64,000 nucleotides of DNA, from assembly GCA_019914995.1 (NCBI GenBank), contig CM034128.1:8372501-8436500 (forward strand), read 5' to 3'. This document shows positions 36,238 to 48,373 of this stretch, in pieces. The notes under the pieces were generated by a model. The model was given only the letters and a program-made list of their open reading frames with translations, was not told the origin of the DNA and searched no databases. The position numbers and the translations under genes are program-made. Position 1 is the stretch's first letter, and every line of letters starts with the position of its first letter. Origin of the DNA: Acanthochlamys bracteata. Its lineage: Eukaryota > Streptophyta > Magnoliopsida > Pandanales > Velloziaceae.

Positions 36238-36462
36238 AGAGAACGTTTGAAAGTATTTACAATTAAAAAAATTAAAGTAAAAACTAATATGTATTTTAAA
36301 TATTTTTTGAAAAATAAATTTATTTTTTTGTTCTAAAAAAATAAAATTATATATATAATTATATGATACATAATATAAAAAATTATAATATACAGCAGAA
36401 ATGTTATTTAAATGTAAAAAATTTTGAAATGAAAATACTTTGATAAGCTGAGCCGAAAAGGT
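36238..36462. mobile_element. Diverged AT-rich MITE copy
   Basis: It starts GAGAACGTTTGAAAG and has the A/T-only interior of the family; the right end near GATAAGCTGAGCCG is degraded. The following 36463-36922 contains no recognised gene beyond the 3' flank of the galactosyltransferase. Confidence 0.4.
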
Positions 36463-36922
36463 CCCCCCGTTACTCACACTCTCCTCGTGTTATTTGCTTT
36501 CGAAAGTCTGAAAAGAATTATGTTTGTTAACATTCCAATAGGTGCTAGTAGTTGCGTAAAAGCAAAGGAAGATTGAAAACTGGAAGACGAAAAGAGACCT
36601 GAGCTTTTCTCATGAAAATGCTTCATTCAACCTTTTACTTTTTGAAAGTTCAGTGCCAAGAAGCGAACCTTGTCCTTCATATTCATAACAACCATATACA
36701 ACGTATATATACACCAAAGACTTTTACATACTCTTCATATTTGGAAGTGAAGCAGAACGATATGGATATGTTAAGCAGTGGAACCACAAATTAGAGAAAA
36801 TTGCAGCGAATGATGTTACTATAAATGTCAGTAGCATCATCTGCGATGTGGCTCCCAGAAAAAGGGAGATGTTAAGTGGAGCACCTCTAGTATCACAGAA
36901 CGGACTATTACAAAAGACTACG

Positions 36923-39900
36923 CTAAAGAGCCCCTTCACCTTCTCCACATCGCTGGTGAACTTCTTCCATTCTCTCTACTGATTTGCAAATCCCACTGCA
37001 ACCCCAGTCAAATGATGCAGCACAAGCATTACCTGCTTGTGCTTTCCATTCACAATCTGCAATGTCAAGGAATTCAACAAGTAAGATGACAGTTGAGAAA
37101 TCCTTCATGTGTCCTTACATGAACATGCTTACATGGATCCCACTTTTAGCGCATTTCTTAGAACACAATTTGTATTTTGCATGCTGTTTACATGGAGTTA
37201 GTATCACTATAGCTATGACTAGTGCCACACTTTCTTACAAGAAGCTTAAAACCGGGTTTGAAGCCCCTAACCTGGAGGAGTTCCACAGCAGAAGCTCCTT
37301 TCATCAATGTGCTCAACATCAAGACCAATGAACCAAGAGCCCAAGGAAACATCTTCGTTGGCATATCGATGCAGTATATGCCTACAAAACTAGAAGTTTA
37401 ATGGAACAACAAACCTACATTCTTCAGTTACGTGAATGCCGACTTACCTATTGACTGAAATGTATGTGGCCAAATCCTTGGAAATAGCATAGAGTTGACC
37501 AGTTGCATGTCGGAAATACTTGTTTCCCTCCTCTCCAAATTTCCAATATTCAGGTTCATGGTATTTGACTCCTCTGAAGGTTAGCACATTGTATCATTGT
37601 TACCAAAGAGAAAGATATCAGTAAACAAATGATTTACAATTATTCATAGAGAATTCAGAAAGGATACTCATACTTCTTCGCTAGAACTGGACCAGATTTC
37701 ATACAGCCTATATATAAGCGTGGTTTGGATCTATGACGCTGCAGGATTGAAGCAAGCATGCCTGTTGTAGGTTTAAAGTTGTGTTCCCCGTAAGTCAGTT
37801 TGAGATGCACAGAATCTTTCTCAAAATAAGGTCTAGTAATAACTACTACTATTTAACCCACTAACCAGGATTAGCGTGCACGTCATCATCCACTTTTACA
37901 TAAAATTCTGCATCCCAGATCGCCAGGGCAGCCGAAAAATATATCTGAGTCTTTGAAGAAAGCTCATGATACCCTTCAATGTGATTCTGAGATGACAAAA
38001 TTATTAGGCATGACCTACAGGAATAGAAGTTTAAACACACTGCAAAACTTGATATTCATGGATTAATTGCAAACCAGTCTCAGAAAGTCGTGATACTGCT
38101 GTTCCTCCGCATCAATAGCACGGTCCAATACACCACCAGGAGTTGCACTAAAATATGAAATTCATATGAGGAACACATATAACCAACATAATGAATATAA
38201 ATTAGAGCTTATCATACCTGCGCCCAATAACAAATCTCATAATAATTCCTTTATCTTTCTCCATATTTCTCAAGTCTTCACCTAAGGTTGTATAAGGAAT
38301 TAGCTTGTGCAGACCAGCGCTTTTGGCAACCACTCATAAGCAATACCACCTAACGAGAAATGAAAAGGAAATAAAACCACCTTGAGGCATCCATGTTGCT
38401 CTGACAGAGTCTCTGCGTTTCCTGCTACTGAATGCAGTGATGATTCCAATGACAATGTATACTTTCGGACGCTCTACCAAGCCATTTACTCCTTTTGTTG
38501 AAATTAGCATGTTCTCCTGTGTACCTCTTTGTGCAGCTCTTGCTGTTGCAAGCTGCGCCTCAAGATCAGATATTGCTTTGTCTAAAGTCCTGTAACATGC
38601 GACAAAACATGCATATGCCATTTTAACAGAAGGCCTACAGCAGTATCACCAGAATGATGTCAAGTGAACCAAAAAGATAGCAAAGAGAGTAATTGAAACA
38701 TCTACATAACTTACATGATTACATTACGAGTCTGTGAAACTTGATCAAAAATATCACCACTGTGAAGAGATTCCTGAAATTTCCACTGTTTAGCTAGAGA
38801 ATGAGAATGTCAATGATCGGATTCAGGATGACAATTTAAAGGTCAAGAAGATCACCTTTTTTTCACAATTTATATGAACTCCAGATTGTCTAAGTTGATA
38901 TCTCCTGGATGGGGAAGAGTTTTCATTTTGTTTCATTAGCTCAGGAATACTCCACAGCCTAAGACGTAGGCAAAGAAAATGAGCAACAAAATTAAGGAAA
39001 GGCAGAAAGGCCGTATTTTATAGGAAAAAAGTAATAATAAATCCAACATTCTCAATCCATAGTAAGGTTCTTGTTTAATATCCATTAAGGAACATTCCAG
39101 AGAGAACTGACGTGGAGCTGATTCACATTGAAGGTAGACACAGAATTGGGCTGTTTAGATGATTTTGAAACTTTTCAAGAGCATGAGAGAACATTCAAAT
39201 CCTGAATGCTTCTTGATTGGAACAAGCATTTCACCCTCTTGTAGGATCACGTTGTTTTGAGAAACCGGTACTGTTATTGCAGGATCACATTAGACCCCAC
39301 AAATCTTTGCATACATATCGTACAGAAACGCTAAAGAAATACGTAGAGTGTGCAGAGCGTCATGTTTAGATGAATTGCATACTGCACAGTTGATTTTCGA
39401 GAAATCTTTGGCTTTTTAGAGTGCTCTGAACAGCCAATACACAGCATTAGTTTTTCTTTTACAATCTTTCCACTCTGTTGCCTCTCCTATGTGCTTGGAT
39501 GATAGCAGTATAGAGTCTTGTTGTAAGAAAGGCAGAAAAACGTATAAAGAATTATTCTAGAGCAATTTGCTTCTTCTTAAGACAAAAAATTGCTCTTTGA
39601 ACTCAATGATAAATCATGGAGGACAGCATTCCCAGTAAACACTAGAACTGGGTGTAATTACAAACGTCGGATGATCGATAACCACTGGTGAGGCTGCAAG
39701 CTAGACGCACATTTCGATATTTCTAACTTGCTTTACAAACAAATCTAAGCACAATAATTTTCAAGATGCGGACTGGTATTGATAGTATCTCAAGGTGAAG
39801 ATGTGGCATAAGACTCCTGAACCCTACAACTCTATACAGCCAATTTTCCCCCATTTCCATGCCTATTACCTAATTAAGTTTCACTTTCCATCACATCGTA

Positions 39901-40402
39901 AAAGCTCGCCGTTTCCAACCATTTCAAAAGATATCAGATTACCACACTCAAAACCATATTATCCCAACTCAAATAAGTACAGAAGATTAACATGAAGATA
40001 GATGTATGGAAATGTCCAAGTAAGCCAAATATTCCATAATCTTGACACTAATCTTATTCACAATTTCTTGTCAGCTACCCCAAAACTCTTAAATGTTGCC
40101 CACATTGACATGACAAAAGAAAGTTCATCTTCTCCAAGTAAACAATTTCCAGCAGCAAACAACTAAGCCATCTCTACCAAAGCTCACTTTACCATCGAGA
40201 ACCAAATGTCAGAAGAATAAAATTTGAGAAACCTAGCAATAGAAAACATAAAGAGGAAAAAATAAATCAAGAAAAGTCACCTGTTCACAACGATTACTCC
40301 AAAACAGAAGCAGCAAACGCAAAGGAACGAAACCCATTGTGTAGAAACACCACCAGTAGCAGCTCTCTGTTGTCTTGGAACCCACATTGAGTTCGAACCC
40401 AT
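36923..40402 (-). CDS. Golgi beta-1,3-galactosyltransferase (GT31), 11 exons
   Basis: Eleven minus-strand exons (40402-40281, 38958-38856, 38773-38715, 38589-38381, 38281-38218, 38147-38075, 37986-37866, 37761-37674, 37573-37448, 37381-37272, 37056-36923) join in phase to 402 residues. An N-terminal hydrophobic anchor (residues ~20-39) marks a type II Golgi protein. Then come [13 protein letters not shown] (DUF4094), [19 protein letters not shown], the DDD metal-binding motif (KVDDDVH, residues 243-245), [26 protein letters not shown] (acid at 331-332) and the Cys-rich tail DCEWKAQAG. This is the plant B3GALT group (At1g05170-like) that adds galactose to glycoproteins such as arabinogalactan proteins. 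The stop falls right after GEGEGAL, where relatives carry a few more residues (WSxxF); the tail is probably shortened but all catalytic parts are present. Confidence 0.9.
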
Positions 40403-41437
40403 TATTCCTTAAAGAAAAAAAGTTGTCCTTTTTCCTCCTTCAAAATCTCAAGAACAAACTTGTTAAAAGAAGAAGAACCCGAAGCAAAGAATTGATTGAA
40501 ATTGAAATGAAATGTAGGCCAGTGAAGGAATAGAAAAGAAGCAGAGAGATAAATTGTGGCGCACTCAAAAGGCAAAAACTGCTGAACACTTCCTGTTGTT
40601 GTTGCTACTTGCATTCACTGATCACTGGAGTTTGGTAAATGTTTCTTAACACTTTAAATACAGTCTTTTTTTTTTAAACATTTCAAACTTTTTTGTTAAA
40701 AAGTATTGAATCTTTTTACGGTGCCCCTATAAATGTTTTTAAATTTTTAAAAAAATATATTTAGTTTTTTATCTCAAATTCAATAATATATATTTTATTT
40801 CTAATAATTTTCAAAAATAGAAAAATTAAAAAGTTAAAACAAAATAATAAAATTAGAATAAAAATGGAACGCCAAACCGTCCCTCGGAGATTTTATTACT
40901 TGTTGTCGACATTCAAAATTTGGAAAAAATTTGGTAAGCTTGGATTCGTATGTTTTTTTGTTGTTGTGTTGTGGATGTATAATTAGGGCACATTATTATT
41001 TATAATTGAAATTTATTATTTTTCAAAAATATATTTTGACTTATAGAAAATATAAGTTTGTACTTATTTCTAAATTTCACATTCAAATTATAGTTTTACT
41101 AAAAATTTTATTATTAAACTCAATCTATTAAAAATTGAATATAAAAACTAAATTTAATTTTTAATAATCATGTTTAATAATTTATTTTCGATCAAATTGA
41201 ACAAGAGCTTTATTATTTGATTGGGCCGTCCGTTGGTTTTGGTTATAGCTTCTTCGGTCTTGTTTTCAATAGAAAGAACCAAGAAAAGGAACTGCTCCAG
41301 TTGTCAACAACCCACAAGGATTTCATGACTCCCAACAAAACTTTATCGAACGGAGAAAATAATATATTATTACTTTAGTTCAAAATTAAATTATTCATCA
41401 ATAATTATGAATAATTTATGTAGTTAATAATGTGCGG
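40403..41437. other. Galactosyltransferase promoter side and AT-rich spacer
   Basis: The first ~220 bp probably hold the galactosyltransferase leader and promoter. The rest is AT-rich sequence with no gene seen. Confidence 0.45.
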
Positions 41438-42008
41438 TAGAGACGGCAATTCAAATTTTTAAATCGATTTCGTATTAATTTATATAATAATTAGATTAAA
41501 ATTATTTAATTAAAATTTGATTTATTTATTTATATAGATCAAAATTATCAACTCTAATTTAATTATTTTAGTAATTGAATAAAATTCAAGTCGACTCATA
41601 TAATAATTAAAATTATTAAAATAAAAATTATAAAATATTAATTTTTAATAATAATATATATAAATTATTAATTATGATATATTTAATAAAAAAAATTATT
41701 AATTTTGATAAAAATTTATAAATCATGTAAAAACTAGTTAAATTATGATATGTTAAAAAATACATATATACAAATTAAATTAAATTTTATATTATTATTT
41801 ACTAATTATTAAATAATATATATTATATAAATAGCTATACAGATTAAAACGGATCAATTTCGGTTCAATTCGAATCCGATCCAAATTTATTTAAAATTTT
41901 ATATCAATTCGAAATTGATCGGAGTTCTACTAAGATTTGATCTGAATTCGATTTTTTCTAATCGATGTCGGATCAGGTTCGTGAGTTGGCTCAAAAATCG
42001 TATCTCTA
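41438..42008. mobile_element. Diverged hAT-type element, family of 10285
   Basis: The ends TAGAGACGGCAATT and AATCGTATCTCTA are inverted with mismatches, and the interior has the GACCCG-type binding words decayed to GATCCAAATTT and AATTGATCGG. The length (571 bp) matches the 578 bp of the 10285 element. A target duplication is not clear (possibly TGTGCGG/TGTGTGG if the right edge is a few bases further on). It is older than the 10285 copy. Confidence 0.55.
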
Positions 42009-42256
42009 GAGTATTGTGTGGCCGTTTATGCTCATATCGATCATTAAAAAAGTAGCAATTTCTTAAATGAATAAATCCACTAACCTAGCAGGTACTACGA
42101 AATTAATACTTTGTACATATTGAAAAATGTAAAATTGTAGTTGAAGATTCAAATAGTATCTTATTGTTTCTCAATTATCTTATGATCAATATTAATTGTT
42201 AGGTTATAATTTATAAAAGAAGAAGAAGCACAGCATTCATTGCTAAAACATTAACA

Positions 42257-42363
42257 AGATGTTTGAAAGTATTTTTTGAAAATTTCTTTACAATATTTTA
42301 GAAATTTATTAAAAAATAAAAAATTAGAATAAAAAATAATAAGCACTGCGAAACGAACTCTGA
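42257..42363. mobile_element. Short AT-rich MITE derivative
   Basis: The right end GCGAAACGAACTCT matches the right end of the 13550 MITE (GCGAAACGGGCTCT), and the left begins ATGTTTGAAAGTA. It is about 107 bp and looks internally deleted. Confidence 0.45.
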
Positions 42364-42475
42364 GATGATTTAAAGGCAATAATTATAAACAAGAACTTAT
42401 GGTTGGGACTTAATTAAAGAAAGTTGTTAAGGAAGTTCTCTAAGTCTAATTAATTATTAACAGAACAGATGTAAG

Positions 42476-43217
42476 CATAATTGTAAGAATCGGATCGGAT
42501 ATCGAACCGAAAAACTATCTGAGTCACGGTTCTTGAGTCGAACCGTCGGATCAACCGATCGAACCATCGGATCAATAATATTAAAATATTTTTAATTAAT
42601 AATAATAATAATAACAGTAAGAAATCTATTACCAATGATACTACTAATAATAACAACAGTAATCATAGCAAAAAATTAAAATATTTTTATTATAGCATTA
42701 TTATCAATAACAACAGCAATAATAATCACAGCGAAAATTAAAATATTGCCACCACCAATAACAATAATAACAACTAAAATTTATAATGAGAAATATTTAA
42801 ATAAATTAGGAGATTAGAAAAAGATAAAATTATAAAATAGAGAAATCATAAAAGAGATATAACTAACTTTTTTAGATTATACATATTTGAGTCTAAATAT
42901 TTTACAATATAAAAATTTAAAAATCACTAATAATTGATATTTACAAATAAGACATAAGTAATTATTTTTGCATTATCACATCCAAAATGCAAAATATAAA
43001 CTACATATCATTTTTCAACATACGACTATTAATAATTATTTTTTATATTAAATATATCATTAATTTAAAATTTTTAATTAATTTAAAAAAAATTAATTCA
43101 GTTTGATCCGGACGGGCGGATCGATCAGATTGAAACGGATCAAATCGGATAAAAAATAGGTCGATTATATAAACGATTTTTTTGCAATCCGGATGGGTCG
43201 GTCCGGGTACGACAACA
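42476..43217. mobile_element. hAT-type element, second family, copy 1
   Basis: It starts CATAATTGTAAGAATCGGAT and ends with GGTCCGGGTACGACAACATTATTG. It is the reverse-complement relative of the element at 48374 along its length, including ACATCCAAAATGCAAAATATA versus its complement there, and (AAC/AAT)n tracts. The left flank GATGTAAG and the right flank AAAATAAG could be a decayed 8-bp duplication. The right border is approximate. Confidence 0.6.
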
Positions 43218-44388
43218 TTATTGAAAATAAGTTCTTTTATGTTTGGTGAAGGTGAAGGGTATGCGTGTGAATTGTTATCATTATTGGCGTTCACTTGTTT
43301 TATAAGCAAGCTACTCCTGCATGATTGAAAATTTTAAAAAATAAATGACTTGATTTTTTAATATCTAATTGATAAATTAAGTTTATTTTTTTATATTTTA
43401 TTAAAAGTGAATTTGAAAGTGTAGTTTTTAGTCCTGAAATATGGTTGTAAAAATAGAGTTTATTTGTATTATTTTTTATTAAAAAGTGAATTGAAAGTAA
43501 AAGTTTGTGAAAATAATTGAATTTAAAGTATAAACAAATACTCTCTAATCATCTATTGCCAAAAGAAAAGTGGATTTTTTTTCTCTTTTTCTACCTCTAT
43601 TATACAGAGCATCTTATTTGTTTGAAGTAATTTCCGAGAAGATTTTAATAAAATATAAAACTAAATTTATAAAACAAATATAAAAACTTATATGAAAATA
43701 AATTTTGATAGAAAAAATTACTTATGATAAAAACAAACATGCCCATATCCAGCATACCCTCAAACTATTCTGAATTGATCTATTATATATTCAATTATGA
43801 ATGATTTATATCTACTTATATACTACATTATTAATTAAAATAAAATACTATATGTTACTTTATTAATTAAAAGTAAGACGTATATTAAGATGCTAAGGTG
43901 GAATGCATTTTAAGGCGTGTTAGTTATATAAAAATAGAATTCAATAAAAATAAAATTCAGAGTTTATTAAAATATGTTATTAAAATTTGAAGTTCAAACT
44001 GATATAATTAGAATTAGGTGTAAAAATAAAATAAAATTAGAAATGATATTTAAAATATATAAAATGACGAAATTTCAAATTTAAAAAAATAAAAATTTCT
44101 ACTATTAAAATATGTCCTTATTGTTATGTCTAGAGAGGTAGAAATTGTAACGTATTGAGATTTTAGGAATTTTGTGCATTCTTTTATATTCAAAAGTAAT
44201 TTGTTTAATCAAATAACATCTGAGTAATTTTTTAATATAATTTAATTTTTAGAAAATTGCTTTTTTTAAATAGTTACTTCTTAAAGAGTTATTTTGCTGT
44301 AGTGAAGAGAAGCCCACTAGCTAGTTATTAATGGGCTGAACTTCATAGGCCAGCCCAGAAACAGCACTGTATCGGTTTTCTTAATTAA
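43218..44388. other. AT-rich spacer
   Basis: No gene is seen. Short AT-rich repeat scraps (for example near 43905-44125, GGCGTGTTAGTTATAT) resemble decayed MITEs. Confidence 0.45.
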
Positions 44389-44630
44389 GGGGTTGTTTAG
44401 TTTAGTTTATAAAAAATAAATTTTTAATTTTTAATTTCATATTTTTTAGTATATATTTTATAGATATTTAAATTTTATTTAGAATTTTAAAAAATATAGA
44501 AAAATTTTATTTAGTGAAATTTTTTTATTACATATTTTTTATTTTTTAAAAAGTAAAATTTATTTCTTAAAAAAATAATTTTTATTTTAAAAAAAATTAT
44601 TTCAAAGCAATTTTAAACTCTCTCTAATAA
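44389..44630. mobile_element. AT-rich MITE copy
   Basis: It begins GGGGTTGTTTAGTTTAG and ends near TTTTAAACTCTCTC with the family core (AAATTTTTTTATTAC) between. A target duplication was not resolved. Confidence 0.5.
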
Positions 44631-46150
44631 AATTCGCAATTCTGAAACTACGAGGTTTGCAACTGCACGTATGTATGCATGTAGTCTATAAACATCATAT
44701 ACACTCATTATTGAAACTCACAGACAACGCAAACGTCGCCACTAGGCTTTCTCAGGCTATGATGTTTGTTCTTGCTTCCGAGTTACCTACTCACGGAAGC
44801 TTGTATTCTCTTGCTGTTGAGAATGTTACAGAAAAAATTTTTGAAAATTTTTTATAAAAATAAGTTTAACGTTTTTACTTAAAAATAATTATATATATAA
44901 TTATAATTACAAAATCACTTAATTTTACGTGCTCAGCATGATACCATCACTTCAATTTCACTTGTAATTGCTTTTTTCTTTTTTTTTTTTGACAGTTGAT
45001 CGAAAACCTACACGACTTATATATATATATAAATTTTATTTTTTAATAAAACAACTCAAGCTAATATTTTAATACAAATTTAAATATTATTTATTTTAAA
45101 ATAATTTTGTATCATATGCATTTTCAAACGTATCTTTAGCCAACTTAATTTTTGAATTTAAAAATTGAATTGAAGATTAAGAGCATATTTAAGTACCATA
45201 TAAATTCATATTTTTATAAAAAGTTTACTGTTAATTTATTTTTAAATAAAGTAAACATAAAAATTTATCTAATTGTTTTGTAAAACACTCTACCTTTAAA
45301 ATTTAATTGAAAAGTATAAATATATAGTTTATATATATTTATTACTAGACTTAATTTTAATACAAAATAAATATATAGTTTATATCAAATTTATTTTCAA
45401 ATTTTATAATAATTTTTTATAAAATTTTTTTTCAAAAGTGAGTTAAACGATTAGCTAATAAGCATGAAATTTTTTTATAAAAAAGCTATTATCCGACGAG
45501 CAACATAAATAATATATTAATATTATTATTACTTTGAAATGCATGTATGCATCACCACGTACTCCCAGCTCACGAGACTTCTGCAAGAAAGAAAACGCAC
45601 ATTCTTTTTAAAGAAGTTGAAAGTAACAAATTTGAACGAGTCTTCTTTTTATTGCAAAAATAATATTTAATTATTTTTTTGCAAAAAAAATTTCAAATTC
45701 AGACGATCATGCTTCAATTAAACAACTCTTATCTCACACGGTAATCATATTTAATTTAAATATAATTATTTGGACAAATAATAAATTACCATTGTTATTT
45801 TATAGATAATAATTAAGTGTTTTCGATTCGTCTATCTCTTTAACAAAAGAAATAGCGGTAAAATACGGATTCTTAACCACCAAAAGAATTATTTTCCTCT
45901 TTATAAAATCAAAGCGGGTTTTTCTCACTGATCATGCTTTAATAAAAGCACATGTTTTTATTGACTTTCACGCGTTCAAAAACGTAGGTGCATTGAATTT
46001 CCACAACGGACGCAACTGTCAAGTGAACTCCACTCGGAAGGTTATCGATTCAAACTCAAAGTCCAGACTCTTCAACGCGCCCGCGTCAAAAACATGACTC
46101 GGTCTAAACAATTCCGAAACACCCTGGAGCTAACCGCTTCTCCGTTCAAC
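44631..46150. other. AT-rich spacer and promoter region of the 46.26 kb gene
   Basis: No gene is seen up to the TATA box at 46154. Possible stress elements precede it: TTGACT (W-box core) near 45960 followed by CACGCG, and TGTCAAG near 46017. Confidence 0.4.
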
Positions 46151-46153
46151 TCC

Positions 46154-46161
46154 TATAAATA
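46154..46161 (+). promoter_or_regulatory. TATA box of the small FAPEFDG gene
   Basis: TATAAATA lies about 105 bp upstream of the ATG at 46262. It falls inside the longest open frame (ATG at 46094), so the upstream ATG would not be in the transcript. Confidence 0.65.
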
Positions 46162-46261
46162 TCCTTCCCTTATCTTGGCTTCTCTGCTCATCAACGATAG
46201 AACAAAAATCTTCAACACCATATTCAGCTCTCAGATTTTCGCAGAATTCGATTCTTTCTTG

Positions 46262-46510
46262 ATGGATAAGCTTCTTGTTATGTCGATCATGAGCGCAGGT
46301 CCAGCTGAGACCTCTGGTTCATGGTTTACGAACTTCAGCTTCAAGAAAGCACCAACAGCTCGAGCACCGGCGCCGAGAAAAGAAGCTAACGTTGGAGATT
46401 CAGCAGCGGAAAAGAAGGAAGATTCCGCTTCTGCACAGAAGAAGAGTAGAGTTTGGTTTGCTCCGGAGTTCGACGGGATCAATTGCTTCGAGACTGTTGT
46501 GATTCACTGA
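46262..46510 (+). CDS. Small intronless plant protein with C-terminal FAPEFDG..CFET motif
   Basis: The 82-residue frame starts MDKLLVMSIMSAGPAE and ends FAPEFDGINCFETVVIH (motif at residues 66-80). The middle is Ala/Lys/Glu-rich and probably disordered. Small plant proteins with this conserved acidic-Cys C-terminus are, as I recall, a family of unknown function often induced by stress or hypoxia; the molecular role is not known and I do not assign one. The start was chosen at 46262 because the TATA box at 46154 lies downstream of the in-frame ATG at 46094. No intron is needed. A plausible 3' UTR with a T-rich tail runs to about 46690. Confidence 0.7.
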   Translation: MDKLLVMSIMSAGPAETSGSWFTNFSFKKAPTARAPAPRKEANVGDSAAEKKEDSASAQKKSRVWFAPEFDGINCFETVVIH

Positions 46511-46699
46511 TTTCAACTACAAGTTTTCGGAGGTTTTGGTGATTGGATTCTTTAATCTCTGTTTGTAAGAAGAGATGACGGGAAGTTTTGTAGTCTTGAA
46601 TTGTTACGAAATTCTTTTTCTTATATTGGCTACTGCTTTTGTTTTGTTTTTTTTTTTTTCATGTAATTCTTTTATATACTTTTACTAATAGAAATATTC

Positions 46700-47655
46700 C
46701 CACAGTTCTTTACTAGATCGTCTCTATATACTTCTCTGCAATTTAGGATTCTTTTTTAAATCATACGATTTTATCTTCTCTGTAATCTAAATGTCAAAAT
46801 TCACCGATTTCAGAACATGAAGACAGAGGATTAAATGGAATCGGAGCACGTTTCCAGTTGAGTCTAAAGACTCTGAAGCGGCACCGGCGTACCTTTTTGT
46901 CCCATTAGTATTATATGTTTCAATGGAGTTGACTAGGCCTTTTTTCTTAGAAAATAATTATAATAATATCGTTAAAGGCACCGAGGCTAAAAAAATTAGT
47001 TAACAAATAGCTAATTGTTATACAATAAGCTTAGAAATTTTGCAAAATTCACAATAACTATGTAAATAATTCATCTAAAACAAATTTAATATTTTTTGTA
47101 TATTACTTCAAATATCTTAGAATTCTTTCATAAACTTAAAAATTAAGAGCACATTATATATTATGATTACAATTTAAATGATAGAAAATACGATTGATAC
47201 GAAACATCATGATTGAGAATTATTTTAAATTTAGAAAAGCTAAATTTTGAAAAAATATATTAAATTTGAACCAAAAGTAGATATGATTAAATATAATCAT
47301 AACAATTAATTTATTTTGCTAATTAAAATTCAATGGAATAGCGTCCTTGATCATGTATAACATTAACGTTGACAACAATTATAGATTAAAAAATCACAAA
47401 ATTTTAGAAAGTATAAAATTCCCTTGTCTGTAAAGAGTCAATTGTTTATGGACAACATTGAATCTGATATTATTTAAAAATAATCATCAAAGATGGAAGA
47501 GAAGAAAAGTAAACAACACTGGATTGGGATCCTCTACAGTTAGGGGATGCTAAGTGCATGTTTGGTATTTCAAGTTTTCAAAACTATTTCAACTTTTTTA
47601 TTTTAATAAATATATATAATATTTTAAAATTTAACTTCAAAATTAGAAAATATAA
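46700..47655. other. AT-rich spacer
   Basis: No gene or clear element is seen. Confidence 0.5.
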
Positions 47656-48129
47656 TTAATACTTTTCAGCTGAAAATATATTATATATTATATATATATA
47701 TATATATAGGAAGGGATAGGGATACTCTAACTATTATGCATATTTCGACGCACTCTATAATCATTTGTGGCAGTAGAGATTTCTAAATCTAATCTCTACC
47801 GTTGGATATAAAAAACTACGAGTCGTTAATATATTGACAAAATTTTATCCCGATCGAACTACAAATAGACCTTCATCCGGTCACTTAATAATGATGACAC
47901 AAATAGTAAAAATTAACAAAATATATATATCTCCTTTTTTAGTAATCTTGATCAAGTGATTGGATGAAGTTCTATTTGTAGTCCGATCGAGATGAAATTT
48001 TGTCAGCATGTTAATAACTCGTAATTCTTCATATCCAACGGTAGAGATTGAATTTGAAGGTCCACGGCTACAAACGGCCATGGAGTGCGCTGGAGTGTAC
48101 ATAAGAATTAGAGTGTTCTTATTTCTTCC

Positions 48130-48160
<31 letters not shown>

Positions 48161-48179
48161 TACTTTTCAGCTGAAAATA
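47656..48179. repeat. 23-bp direct repeat with a palindromic core around a hairpin element
   Basis: The same 23 bp (core TTTTCAGCTGAAAA, itself a perfect palindrome) occurs at 47656-47678 and 48157-48179, enclosing TA tracts and the hairpin element at 47709-48129. Confidence 0.75.
47709..48129. mobile_element. Long-hairpin (foldback) MITE inside TA repeats
   Basis: The left arm (about 47709-47905) is the imperfect reverse complement of the right arm (about 47930-48129): GGAAG starts each arm, CTCTACCGTTGGATAT and CTACAAATAGA recur inverted, and only a short loop remains. (TA)n tracts flank both ends, so a TA target is likely, but the target duplication cannot be counted within them. No coding sequence is present. 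A transcript through it would fold into a ~190-bp stem. Confidence 0.8.
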
Positions 48180-48373
48180 AATTAATTTCTACAAAAACTC
48201 AAAAAAGTTGAAGTAATCCTAAATCAAGTTATGAGAGACAACTGTGCTAGAGAGGGAAAGTTTAAAGAGTGGCTTTTCCACGTGTGTTATTTTAAAAGTG
48301 AAATTTGAAAATAAATTATTAAAATAAGTTTAAAATAAATAGTAAAAATTATATAAACTAACATACGTTGAAG

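Noticed and set aside
42600-42780. Arrays of AAC/AAT triplets that might look like a CRISPR or coding repeat
   Set aside because: Simple trinucleotide tracts inside a hAT-type element; no spacers and no conserved repeat.
44657-44857. 66-residue frame
   Set aside because: No start context, no family, surrounded by AT-rich spacer and MITE sequence.
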